Below are positions 42,578 to 53,900 of a stretch of DNA of 64,000 bases, in pieces; the first letter of the stretch is position 1; the number at the start of each line of letters is the position of its first letter. This DNA is from Asterella californica (Eukaryota > Streptophyta > Marchantiopsida > Marchantiales > Aytoniaceae). Location of the stretch: the NCBI GenBank assembly GCA_036924285.1, contig JAYKYS010000002.1, positions 8,928,001-8,992,000 of the forward strand, in the 5' to 3' direction. The notes below the pieces were generated by a model, which did not search any database, had not been told where the DNA came from, and was given only the letters and a program-made list of their open reading frames with translations. The translations under genes and the position numbers were made by a program.

Positions 42578-44589
42578 TGTCATAGCGAGAGCCTTTCCTT
42601 TGAGCAAGGGCGTACCTTCTGGCTGTGGTTAGCGATTGATGCACAGCAGAACGACTAGTATCTCGTAGATTTCTCTCTGACTTCCTTGATAACTAAGCAC
42701 TTTCTTTCTCTCAGTAAAGGGTCAAGATAACTACACGAAAACGTTGGATGATCATGGGCACGACAAACGGGATATGCGATGACATGATCTCTCGGTAGTA
42801 TTCCTCTCCGAAGTTTCTCACTACTAGGGCTTCGTACATGGCTTTGGGTCGACAGATGTATCTTATCTCGCACTCGGTGTTAAAGTTTACAGGAGGGAGC
42901 TGATTTAGATCCATCTTTCGTTAGATGAGGATAAAGACGGTGAGATCCCATTCTTGGCCGTAAGTGACAACAGGTAAGATCACAGGGACAGGCGAGAGCA
43001 TGACTTGCGCGGTAAAGTTATGCCCGAAGGATCCTATCAGAAACTGTTGAAAATGAACTCGTTCCATGTACATCAGTTTAATCTAGAAAGGGTTTCGAAA
43101 AGGAAATCTGGGCGGTAAGTAGAGTCCTTCGTCCATCTCTCACAACATGTGCACTACAACTACAAAGGTATCTCGATCCATAAAACTCCGATACAATCTC
43201 ATAGGATCACCACGATCTCTCCACGAACAATCTCTTGAATTTCTCAAGGTCGAATGTCCCCCACACAGGTCACTCCCCTTTGCTTAAAAGTTTTGAACAC
43301 AAAACAAGGATAGGTGCAAGCTCCCTAACCGAGCAACCCAAGCCACACGAGCTGATGAGGTGGCACACATGCACATCGCATGTTTGATGCCGTCATACTC
43401 ATCCACGTGTAGGTCGTCTGGGTGAAAGATTCTAATGCATGCATCGTAACGTGTCCCAATACAAGAGACTAGACAGGTAGTCGACTTTACAGATCAAGGA
43501 TCGCACTTAGCCACGTTGAGTGCGAACCTGACAACCACATGACGTGGTTACAACGTAGGTCGCTGAAGTCTTATCTACGCCTAGAATACTCCCCAAAGCA
43601 ATACAAACGTCACACTGGATACTTTTCTGCCAGCTGCCGCTAACAAGACTCGGGACCTGGACTAGATATCGTTGTCGATACAACTCGACAGAAAAACAGC
43701 GAACTTTCACACATGATAGATACAGATCTACAGCTCAGTCTCCTCTCAAACTTGCCACGTAGATAGGATACAAGAATCACTACTTACAGGTCAAATTTCA
43801 GGAAGATCTGACGGCTAGATCTCCTCCCACAATTAACACAAATTTACAAAAACTAACACGCACTTCCAATCTCAGATTCAGGACAGAAGCTTCTTCGCCT
43901 AAATGAACCATCCACTTTCACTCAAACTTCCTGTGCTATCAATTCAGAAGGTAAACTCACTACTCAGGAAATTTGAGCCGATTTGACCGTTCGGATCATC
44001 CTCCACAAATCAGCAAACTTGATGCTCCAGATTGAAAGCTTTCTGCACCTCGTCGTCTTCAAATCGCCATTGCGCTCAATGCGCTTAACATACGGTGGTG
44101 AAATTTGGGGTCAGAGTTTCAGCAACTGACAGACTACAAGCTCATGAAATCTGGTCTCAATCTGACGGCTCAATCACTCAAACTCCTTAATCTTACAATC
44201 GGAAGAGAAAGCTATGTACTCTCATCACTCTATGAACTTCAAATCGCCATAACGTATGCCTTGGACCTCCAAATCGAGTGAAATTTGTGGTCAGATTGCT
44301 CTCCGCCCATGCGCTCTGATCTCCAAAATCCCTCGTCAAAATGCCCCAAACCTCCCAGAGCGCACACTTAGATAGATGACAAGTTATCTTCACTTTTGGG
44401 TGGACCAATTGGAAGTTAAAGGACTCAACCTTGTCCTTTTCTGCCCCATGGAGACCCCCAGCAGATAATAGAGCATTCTAAGGTCATAAGAGCAATGTTT
44501 TAGATCCCATTACACCACAACTTCTACAATTGTGTCCAAAACGCACTTATACGCGTAATTTACATACTAACTGGTCCCACAACAGGACA
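42578..44589 (-). repeat. Element F 5' LTR
   Basis: TGTCCTGTTG at its start and GCTATGACA at its end on the minus strand. About 30 bases shorter than the 3' LTR through small deletions. A copy of ORFb is open at 42914-42711; ORFa is interrupted. Confidence 0.88.
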
Positions 44590-44781
44590 CCGGACCTTCC
44601 TTTCCCGAATCCGTTTCACATCAAGCTTCATTGCATCCACCGCGATCACTTTCGACAGTGGTTAGTTGCATACTTTGACGATGAATTCATGGGAAGAATG
44701 ATGGAGTTACAGCTTTCGGTGATCCTTCCGATCGTAACATACGGAGAGACTTGGGATATGACGGTGTACATTTTGTTGTGA
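44590..44781 (+). pseudogene. LTR small ORFa of element B, second part
   Basis: Joins in frame to 34502-34529 if element F is removed; stop TGA at 44779. Aligns over its length with ORFa of element F (HIKL, HFRQWLV, VTYGETWDMTVYILL). Confidence 0.55.
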
Positions 44782-44787
44782 GGAACA

Positions 44788-44957
44788 ATGGATCTCAACT
44801 ATCCATCGAACGTTCCTTTCAACCTTTGGGTCGATGTCCGGGATCATTGCCGACCGAAGGTCAATCATGGGGCTTGGATCGTGAAAACTTCGGGCAAGAA
44901 TATTACAATCGAGTGATAGCTTCACCGTTTCCTTTTGTCGTACCTTTTATTATATAA
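44788..44957 (+). pseudogene. LTR small ORFb of element B (frameshifted)
   Basis: MDLNYPSN start six bases after the ORFa stop, the same spacing as in element F. It stops at 44916 in the first frame, but ORFb similarity continues in another frame (NFGQEYYNRVI, FPFVVPFII) to 44957, so one small frameshift broke it. Confidence 0.5.
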
Positions 44958-46648
44958 CGTTTTCAGGTTGTAATATTGACGTTGTATTAGTCTGCGACTC
45001 AATCGTTTCCATTCTGGTTGAGCGCTTTTGTGTAGTTACATATCGCGAAGAATCCATCGACGTATCTGAAGGATTTTCTGAGGTCTTAGAGTCTTGTTGA
45101 TGTCTTGTGTCTCCTTGGGAGTAAAAATTCGTTCTAGGGGGAAAAAGTTGAATGGAGAAAAGACAAAAGTAAAGATCTTTTTGCTCTTATTGGTCCACTT
45201 TTGGACCAATGGTGTTCTAGCTGATTCTCGTAACGTTTCTGTGGTTTCTGGAGGCTTCGGAGGTCCACTCGCAAAACGAAAGGTATGGTTGGAGAGCTCT
45301 CAACCGGGGCTACAATCAGGGCTGAAGAATCGGTCGATTTGATGGAAGAATGAGCGCGTTATGATCGATTGAGTGGAGGGGGGTGCAATTCGTACCTACC
45401 GCTATGTTTCTGGTTGTTCCGAGAGACTCGCAAAGAGTTTTGAAGAGCTGTCTGTTGGGTTGGAGAGCTGACGACGTGCTGGTCGTTTGGATATCAATTT
45501 CATCAGATTCTTGATCGATTTGGATTCTGAACCGACCGATTGAATTTGAGAAGTGCAGACGTGATAAGGCGGGAACAGCGAACTGTGATAGTCATGGATA
45601 GTTTGCTATTGCTTAAGTGCTGAGTCGAATTTCTGAGTGAAACTTTCCAGGATTGAAGCATGTCTTATCAGTAAGATACTTGGGAAATTTCACCTCAAAT
45701 GGTTGAGTAGTTTGTTCAGAATCTTGGATCAAATGTACCTGGGTCTGTAAAGCTCTTAAGTTAGCACAGATTACAGTTTGATCCATATCTGAGAATTGGT
45801 TTAAGATTTCGACTTGAAAATTATTCAGGGTAGGAGTGAAGGGTCCAATCAAGCTTCCTGTGAAGTTTGATCATCATTGGTCAACTCGTTTGGGAAGACT
45901 GAGTAATCAAAGTTCAAAGATACTTCTGTTATTAGCAGTTTCGGGTTTTTCGATATCATCTATTGTCATTTTGATCATTTTCGAGCAATTTGGAGAGGAG
46001 TTGTTGCTGAAATTGCCATGCCTGCATACAACTCGACATTGGAGGGTGTGGGGTTGATTTCAGCTCTTGGTGATGAAGGAGAACGGAGTCGTCATGAATC
46101 TTAAGCCGCTGTTTGGGTTCTCGGAGCTGCCAGGTACTACCGCCGTTGGTGTTATGTTGAGATCTGAGTAGTGCCTTGAAGCATGCATGCTTTACCTTGC
46201 TGGAATGCTTGGTAGACCAAGGTGTACAAGAAGTTGTATCGATACTTTATCAAGTTGATTGAGTGATCTTATAGCATCTTCTGGTTGTACTATGAAGTTG
46301 TGATAGTTGGATTGATGGGCAATTAGCGTCGCTGGGGAGCTATTCAGAAGTCATGCTTCCAGTGATATAGAGGAATAACTTCAGTTATATAGTACAGAGC
46401 TGAGTATTTTTAGTTAGAGTACAAAAGATATGTTTGTAACACAAGTTTATGCAACCTATACGTAACCTTGGATCGTAGCAAGCTTTAAACTTGAGCCGAG
46501 CGGATACAAGGTCACTCGGGCTAGAAGAGTAGATAGTGAAACATTTGAGTGGAAACATTCAGATCTAGATCCAACCTTGTCAATCCACATACCTCTACAC
46601 AGCCATATATCTAGTGTATTCTTAGACAGAAAAACACGTTATACGATA

Positions 46649-47669
46649 CCACTACGTTTCTAGTTGTTCTGAGAGACTCGTGAGGAGTTTTGAAGAGCTG
46701 TCTGTTGGGTTAAAGAGCTGACGACGTGCTGGTCGTTTTGATATCAATTTTGTCAGGTTCTTGATCGATTTGGATTCTGAACCGACCGATTGAAGTTGAG
46801 AAATACAAACGTGATAAGGCTAAAACAGCGAACTATGATAGTCATGGATAGTTTGCTATTGCTTAAGTTCTGAGTCGAATTTCTTAGTGAAACTTTCCAG
46901 GATTGAAGCATGTCTTATCAGTAAGATACTTGGGAAATTTCACCTCAAATGGTTGAGTAGTTTGTTCAGAATCTTGGATCAAATGTACCTGGGTCTGTAA
47001 AGCTCTTAAGTTAGCACAGATTACAGTTTGATCCATATCTGAGAATTGGTTTAAGATTTTGACCTGAAGATTGTTCAGGTTAGGAGTGAAGGGTCCAATC
47101 AAGCTTCCTGTGAAGTTTGATCATCATTAGTCGACTGGTTTGGGAGGACTGAGGTCTCAAAGTTTGAAGATACTTCTGTTATTAGCAGTTTCGGGTTTTT
47201 CGATATCATCTATTGTCATTTTGGTCATTTTCGAGCAATTTGGAGAGGAGTTGTTGCTGAAATTGCCATGCTTGCATACAACTCGACATTGGAGGGTGTG
47301 GGGCTGATTTCAGCTCTTGGTGATGAAGGAGAACGGAGTCGTCATGAATCTTAAGCCGCTGTTTGGGTTCTCGGAGCTGCCAGGTACTACCGCCGTTGGT
47401 GTTATGTTGAGATCTGAGTAGTGCCTTGAAGCATGCATGCTTTACCTTGCTGGAATGCTTGGTAGACCAAGGTGTACAAGAAGTTGTATCGATACTCTAT
47501 CAAGTTGATTGAGTGATCTTATAGCATCTTCTGGTTGTACTATGAAGTTGTGATAGTTGGATTGATGGGCAATTAGCGTCGCTGGGGAGCTATTCAGAAG
47601 TCATGCTTCCAGTGATATAGAGGAATAACTTCAGTTATATAGTACAGAGCTGAGTATTTTTAGTTAGAG
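46649..47669 (+). repeat. Element A 5' LTR, first visible part
   Basis: Homologous to the LTR of element B from about 45400 on, but starting in mid-LTR exactly where B ends. The best reading is that B inserted into this LTR and its beginning lies left of the window. Interrupted at 47669 by element G. Confidence 0.75.
47665..47669 (+). repeat. Target-site duplication TAGAG, left side of element G
   Basis: Repeated at 60407-60411. The homologous uninterrupted site at about 977-990 reads TTAGTTAGAGTACAAAAG, confirming insertion and exact element ends. Confidence 0.95.
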
Positions 47670-48236
47670 TGTGAAGCCTTGGTTTTTCGTTTTTGTTAAT
47701 TAATTGATTAGTTGTAAAGTAAATAAGAAGAATAGATGATAGAAGATAACCGATATGAGTAGAATAGTGTTAATTAGAAGTTTAGAGAAGAATCTCAGTT
47801 CTGGAGGAATTTATCGAATCTATGGAGACACTAAAAGATGATTTTCTCATAGATGAATTCCTCGGGCGAAGACCTTTCTAACGGTATGTTGTGCGAGGCA
47901 ATCGGAGACCGAACGACGAAGTTACAGTCGACGGAAGAATGTCAGTCGTCAAGAGGAAAACCCTAACTTCGGCTCGTGCAGGAAAGCCTATCGCGGGATA
48001 TAAGCAAGGTAACAAGTTGTTTACTTTACTCTTTTACTATTCCCAGAGCGAGCGATAGCAGGGCGCAGAGAGCCGCATTTACCGAACGCCGAAGTACGTC
48101 AGTTACGGGCGAGGAAGCCAATTCGTGAGTGAACGGCGAGGAAGCCAATTTGCGAGGAAGTACGTCAGTTACGGGCGAGGAAGAGATTGCAGCGAAGAAT
48201 CCGTTTGTAGCGAAGATCGTTGCAGTGATCCTAGGG

Positions 48237-50069
48237 ATGCGCGGGATGCAGACGACTAAGGCGCCGAGGCTCCGAGCCTTTGAAGTTAATCGACTAGCTC
48301 TTCGCCGCTATGACAAGGAGCTCGAGGAGATGGGGTTGGCATTCCTCTTACTTCCTTGGTGGGGAATGGTCTCTTCCAAATTGGTACATGAGTTGAAGGT
48401 TTGCAAGCAGCATCCGGCCGATGACAACTATGGGCGACCGTGTAACTAGACCGAAGATCACTGGTCCGGCGTCTTGGGGACTGACGATGCAGGCAGAGAA
48501 GGCGATCTTCTCTTCGATAGTGTGTCCGCCGCTGCTTCACCCGAAGCAGTGAAGAACTTCCCGAATCTCTTCAGGGAATTGCCTCAAGGGAGGAATGGTT
48601 ACAGAACGGGCGATTACTGCGAGCCGAAGAAGAGAGAAGTAGCAGATGCGATTATGGCGATCTTCAGGCCAAGAAGAACAACGTACATGTCGAATTGGCA
48701 GATCAACTTCATTGAGCAGCTCTTCGCCGGAAGAAGAGCACATTGGGCGAGGATCATCCACCGACATGTGCTGAAGCTTTGGAACGCGAATGACTTGGCG
48801 TACATAGGACCCTTTGTATCGGTGTTCTATATGGGGATGGGGTTGCTATCTGAGGCACAACAGACGAAGTTAGGCTTTACCGCAATTGCCGAGGAAGATG
48901 AATTCCAAGTGATACAGACTCCAGCCCGAGATGTAAATCTCGAGAAGTTCTTCGATGAAGTCATCGCCGAAGAGCCGAGGACCGAAGTAGCAATGGAAAC
49001 AACGCCGAGGCAGGAGGCATCGACTTCAACACCAGCTGCAGAGAAGACGCCCGAAGCAGTTACTCCGGCCGAAGATGATGATGTAGTAGAGGTATCTCCT
49101 CCAGTGCGCAGAAGTGGGAGGAAGAAACCTCTGGAAGAGACACCGAGGTCGACACAGAAGTCGCGGAAGAAGATGAAGATGACAAGGACCGTTCGCGCCG
49201 ATGACGAGCCAGTAGAAGAAGAAGCGACTGAGGAAGCTGACGAAGTTGACACTCCTCGAGCGGAGAAGAGCGTGGATACTTCACCAAAGACTAATTTTGC
49301 TCTATCGGCAATGAGGGAGGTAGACCAGCTTGTCTCTTCGGCGAAGTATGTGCAGGAGGTGGTCGCACCCCTGTTGTACAGCTTAGAGGGAAACCGCGGG
49401 ACATACGAAGAAGTGGTCGGCCGGAAGCTGAACCTAGCAGAGTTGGTACAGACGATGCACTTCGGCCGAGGGAACTGGAAGGAGGAGAAGGACAACTTAC
49501 GAGCAGCTCTCCTCATGGCGCAGAAGGAGACCCAGGCGAAGATGGAGGAGTTGAAGAACGAGAAAGCGGAGAAAGAGGTTCTTCTTCGGCAGAAGTTGGA
49601 TAGAGAGAAGGAACATGAGAAGGTTCTTTCTTTGACGAAGAAGGAGTTGGACGAGGTACGACTTCAACGGGACAGGAACCTGGATGTCGTCGCACAGATG
49701 ACAAAGGAGAACGAGGATCTAAAGCAGCGAGTCATCAAGGCCGAGGAGCTGAGTGCTCAACTTCGGAGTAGGGTCGAGCCGGTGTTGAAGAACTACTTCG
49801 CCGTTGAGCTAGACACCGAAGAGCTGAGTTTTCTTCGTCAGGTTAGAGAGGAGTTCTTAGCTGCAGATGCGGAGGGTACTTCAGCTAGGAACCGGGTAGC
49901 TAGGTTAGGACAGCGAGTAGTTAGGGAGCTTAGGGAGGTTAGAGCAACCGTAGAGTTCTCAGTTTGTGAGATAGGTAGAGAGCTAGCGGTAGAAAGCGGT
50001 GTCGTTTCTGGTGTCGTTTCGGACACAGGACCTTCATCCGGCGGACCAGAAGTAGTCCCGACTTCTTAG
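48237..50069 (+). CDS. U3-encoded coiled-coil protein of element G (5' LTR copy), in-frame UAG
   Basis: The frame is open from 48129; the first ATG is at 48237. It is interrupted once by TAG at 48447-48449 and is then open to 50069 (about 610 codons from ATG). Before and after the TAG the sequence looks like one globular domain (RLRAFEVNRL, LLPWWGM, then TYMSNWQINFIEQLF, WARIIHRHVLKLW, IGPFVSVFYMG). The middle is acidic and Thr/Pro-rich with basic KKPLEE/KSRKKMKM patches that could be nuclear signals. The last third is a Glu/Lys heptad coiled coil (about 49460-49770). I do not recognise the family; its layout recalls accessory ORFs of plant Athila-type elements. Being in U3, it would be expressed from the 3' end of the element RNA or from its own promoter. 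Confidence 0.7.
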
Positions 50070-50100
50070 GAAGAAGATCCGTCATCTTCGGGAAAATCTG

Positions 50101-50108
50101 TATATAAG
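50101..50108 (+). promoter_or_regulatory. Candidate LTR TATA box of element G (TATATAAG)
   Basis: Follows the U3 ORF and precedes the polyadenylation signal at 50724-50729, the expected order for an LTR promoter. The copy in the 3' LTR is at 59652. Confidence 0.55.
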
Positions 50109-50723
50109 CGTTGTGTTGTTCGTATTCAGGACCTCTATGTGTTTTATCATTTTTGAGTTTTCTATTTCCTGAGTTTACGGAGCCATTGAGTGTTTTGTCT
50201 TCTGCGAAAGATTTACCTACGAAGTATCGTAGTTTGCTGTGGTAGGAATTAGTCTGGGTGCCGAAGAATTTGCTGTTGACATTTGAAATCAGAGTAGAAC
50301 GTTTACGGCGAGGACTGAGAATAGACCAGCATCTGCGGAGTTAGTTTACTACGAAGACAGTTTTGGGCGAAGTTGACTTTGGAAGAAGTTGTTCTTTGGT
50401 AGAACACTTAGGAAGAAGTTCAATCTGGTTCTTCGGCGGAAGAAGAGTCTTCTTCGCCAGAGATTTCCGAGAGCAGTAGTAGTGAAAGTAACTCAGTGTG
50501 AAGATATTTAGCATTTATGTTGTTAAAGGCTACTTAGTAGCACTTCAGCAGTACTTCCTCGTGTGACATTTCCGTCCGTGGCTCTGTTTCTCTGTTGTTT
50601 ATCTGTTTCTTGAGGTCCCTGACCTGTTCAGTACCTGTTATGTTTATTTGTCAGGATTGTCAACTCTGTCTTGTTGGATAGATCTGAGTTTGATCTCTAC
50701 CGGGACTGATTTCTGCCCGTGAG

Positions 50724-50729
50724 AATAAA
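50724..50729 (+). terminator. Polyadenylation signal AATAAA in element G LTR
   Basis: AATAAAA within GAGAATAAAAGAC, about 620 bases after the TATA box. Repeated at 60275-60280 in the 3' LTR, where it would end the element RNA. Confidence 0.5.
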
Positions 50730-50876
50730 AGACAACTATAAAGAATCACCTTTGTCACGTGTTTACTACTTTTGGATGATCTTTACTTGCATCTCTGTGG
50801 GTTCGATCCTTAAATTACTACTTTCGAGCATCTTTTGGTTTTCTTGTGTGTTACATATAGAAGACTGAATAAATTT

Positions 50877-50894
50877 TGGCGCCGCTGCCGGGGA
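50877..50894 (+). other. Element G primer-binding site (Asp tRNA type)
   Basis: TGGCGCCGCTGCCGGGGA, 21 bases after the LTR. It differs by one base from the TGGCGCCGTTGCCGGGGA site widely used in plant gypsy elements, which pairs with the 3' end of tRNA-Asp. Confidence 0.85.
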
Positions 50895-50945
50895 TGCGAA
50901 TGCTGAAATTATCCAAGATCAGTGAACAGAAGTCCAGAGACATGT

Positions 50946-53900
50946 ATGTCGACGGGCAAGCCTGATCCTCCTGGAAACGTGCAATCTGAGAGAGACAGGA
51001 GGCGAGAAAGACGAGCAGAATATCGAGAACAAATTCTGGAAGAAGCTCGTCGGTTGAAAGAAGAGCATAAGAAGAGAGAACGAGGTTGGAGAACACCTAA
51101 CTCAAAAGAATGGAAGAGGAAGGAACCAAGCCTTGGTGAATCAAGTTCACCCCGGACACCAAAGTCATTACCTCCAACCCCTTTCGAATCTGCTCAAAGA
51201 GAACTTGACTTCGAAGAAGTTACCACTCGGCTAAGTGCTGAGAACGAACATCCAGAAAGTGAAGTAGGGTGGAAACCTTTCCCCGAAGTCAATACTGTTT
51301 TATATCCGCAGTTGTTTACTCCTGACCCAGAGGTAGGAAGTACTTCTGCAGATCAAGATCAGTTTACTTCTTCGAATGAAGAAGCTGCAACTAAGGCAGT
51401 AGAAGCTGTTACTACCTTAGTGGAACTTTTACAGGCGCAGGAACTTATTCCTCAAGCACTGGTGCGGGAAATCCTTCCGTTAACTCCAGTGACTCAGAAG
51501 GACAGCGCTGCTCCTTACTTACAGCCAACCACAGGACCGTCCATATTCAAGAAGAGACAAGCCCAAGCAGCTGCTGCTGCGGGTATTGCCCCTGCTGTCC
51601 TCGTTCAAGCTGCAGTACCAGCGCCGATTCCAGCTCCTGCCAAGATAGCAACTCAAGTTCCAAGGGCTCCTTTTGTTCGAAGTATGGCAGGCCAACCCAT
51701 CACGAAACATGGTTACCCAAAGTTCAGAGGAGGATCTTCAGATGACGATGAGGATGCAGATGCTTACATTAAACTGTTTGAATCTGTATCTGTCACTAAT
51801 AAGGAAGATGCTGAACCAGATCGGCTGCGAATCTTTCCGAGTCTTCTCAGGAAGAGAGCACGCAGCTGGTACAATCATGCAAATAGAGTACCAGGAGACA
51901 TCGATACTTGGGACAAGCTGAGGACAAAGTTCTTAGAGCGATTCCGGGAAATTGGGTACAATCGTCAAGTTCTGGGAAAGCTGACCAGACTGATCAGAGG
52001 AAAGAAAGAGAGCTTAAAAGATTATGTTCAAAGATTCTACAATCTACTGGACAGAATACCGAGGATGGGTACAGCCAACCCATACTCTATGGATCAAGCC
52101 ACAGAATGGCTAGTTACAGGCTTACCGATTGAGATGGAGATCTGGTGTCGCAGAGGAAAGATGGACGCCATCGAAGAGGTTGTTGCCTCAGCAGAAGCAT
52201 TTGAAGCGTCCACCCTCGGAAGTAAAGGAGGATGGATAAAAGGGAAGAAGAAAGGGAAGAGAGAAAGGAAGGAAGGTAAAACGACTCGGAGGAAGAAGCA
52301 GAAGAAGGGTCGCAGAGAACCTTCTTCCTCCGAGGAATCTTCTGACGATGAGTCTTCTTCGGCCGAAGCCGAAGAGTCTTCATCGGCGAGTTCATCTTCT
52401 TCGAGCGAAGAAGAACGAAGAATGAAACGTAGTTCTTCGTCCAAGGAAAAGAAAAGCTCGAAGGAAAAGAAGGGGAAGAAAAAGGGAGATAGTAATCAAC
52501 TCATGGAGGAGATGATAAAAGGGTTTGCGGATCTGAAAGTGCAGATGATAGGGACTCCTGACAGGAGGAAGTCACCTTCGGCATCACGACCGAGCTTATG
52601 GTGTACGACCTGTGGGAAACAAGGGCATGCCAATACAGAGTGTACAAACGCCAGGTCATTTCAGGCGTCACATGTAGAATGGGCACCCGCATTCGAGTCG
52701 TATTACAGCTCATTTTTTATAGAGACTCCAGATGATGTGTATGGAGTACAGTCCATACCACAAGCAACACCACCCCAATCTCCCAGACCTCCTCAACCTT
52801 CTCCGATTACCCCGATCCAACCCATATCCATCTCTAGATTTGTACCAAGAGAGAGAGCACAAAATGTGTCTCAGAAACACTTAATGACTCCAGCAGGAGC
52901 CAATAAACCACCACCCCATGGGTCTTGTTTCAATTGTGGTAGTACAGAACATTGGTCACCCAATTGTCCACATCCGAAGAAGCACCTAGGCTATGTAGCA
53001 CTGTGTGCAAAATGTCATCAACCAGGGCACGCCACGGCAGACTGTACCAATCCACCAGTGGAGAAGAGAGGGGTTCGCTTTGATCCCAAAACAGAACGTC
53101 ATGGAGAAGCTCAACTGCACAAGGTAGACTTGGAAGAATGGAAAGCCGCTGGAGATGAAGGATGGCCACCAGAAGAAACTTGGGTTTGTAAAGTGGACAC
53201 CAGAAGCTCTTTCAAGACCAAGCGAAAGGCAGAAGAAGCGCCCATAAAGACTCAATCGAAGAAAGAGCTGAAGAAGCAGAAGAAGGCTGCGGAGAAAGCC
53301 AAGAAGAAGATTGTTGAGGAGGAAACTGAGGAAGAGGAAGAAGAAATACTGAAGAGCGTAAATCCTCCGAGACTACCAGTTGACATTACGGACGAAGTCC
53401 GCGAACTCCTGAAGAAGGAGTTACTACGAGCAGGAACTTCGGCAAGAGAAGCTGATACAACTTCGGCCGAAGTACCAGAACAATCAACTTCGTCCGTACC
53501 CAAGATTTTCCGTTCTTCGGCCACTGAAGACAAGACTGCAGCCAAGAACGAGAAGGTTCCGAAGAAGCACAGTCGACCGGAACCTATGAAGAAAGAACCT
53601 GTGGCAGTACCACACTATGATGTGGTAGCTGATCTAGAAACACAGAAGGCTAACATAAGTTTCAAACAGCTGATTGAAGATAACAAAATTTACAGAAAAT
53701 TGTTACTTCAAGCACTGAAGAAACCCACTAAAGCAAGAAGATCAAAGTTGCCTTCTCTGTTTCACATCGAGGCAGAAGACCTGGGATCTCCAGAAGTGGA
53801 AGTGGAGGTTGCAGGCTGTGTAATTAGGAAAGTGCCAATTGACTCGGGGTCAGGAGTCAACATAATGACAGAAGACACGGCACACGCGTTGGGTTTCAGC

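Larger units (their letters stand above)
34530..44589 (-). mobile_element. Element F: Ty3/gypsy retrotransposon in the 3' LTR of element B
   Basis: Minus-strand element: 5' LTR 42578-44589, primer site about 42556-42573, gag-pro 42549-40219, pol to 36616, polypurine tract about 36571-36590, 3' LTR 34530-36570. Flanks CCGA (34526-34529) and CCGG (44590-44593) form a 4-bp target duplication with one mismatch. Same lineage as A, B, C and D. Multiple nonsense codons make it inactive. Confidence 0.9.
44590..46648 (+). repeat. Element B 3' LTR, second part
   Basis: Continues the LTR after element F and ends TTATACGATA at 46648, like the 5' LTR tail at 1-1203, which it matches from about 45436 on. 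The ORFs at 44590-44957 are the small LTR ORFs; the rest has no gene. Confidence 0.82.
47670..50855 (+). repeat. Element G 5' LTR
   Basis: U3 holds a long ORF (48129-50069); a TATA-like TATATAAG lies at 50101 and AATAAA at 50724, which would place R between roughly 50130 and 50750. A second TATA-like GATATAAG at about 47997 precedes the ORF. Confidence 0.93.

Noticed and set aside
48827..49516. Long minus-strand ORF (229 aa) opposite the U3 gene of G, repeated at 58378-59067
   Set aside because: Ser/Thr-rich antisense shadow caused by the biased codon use of the acidic coding strand.
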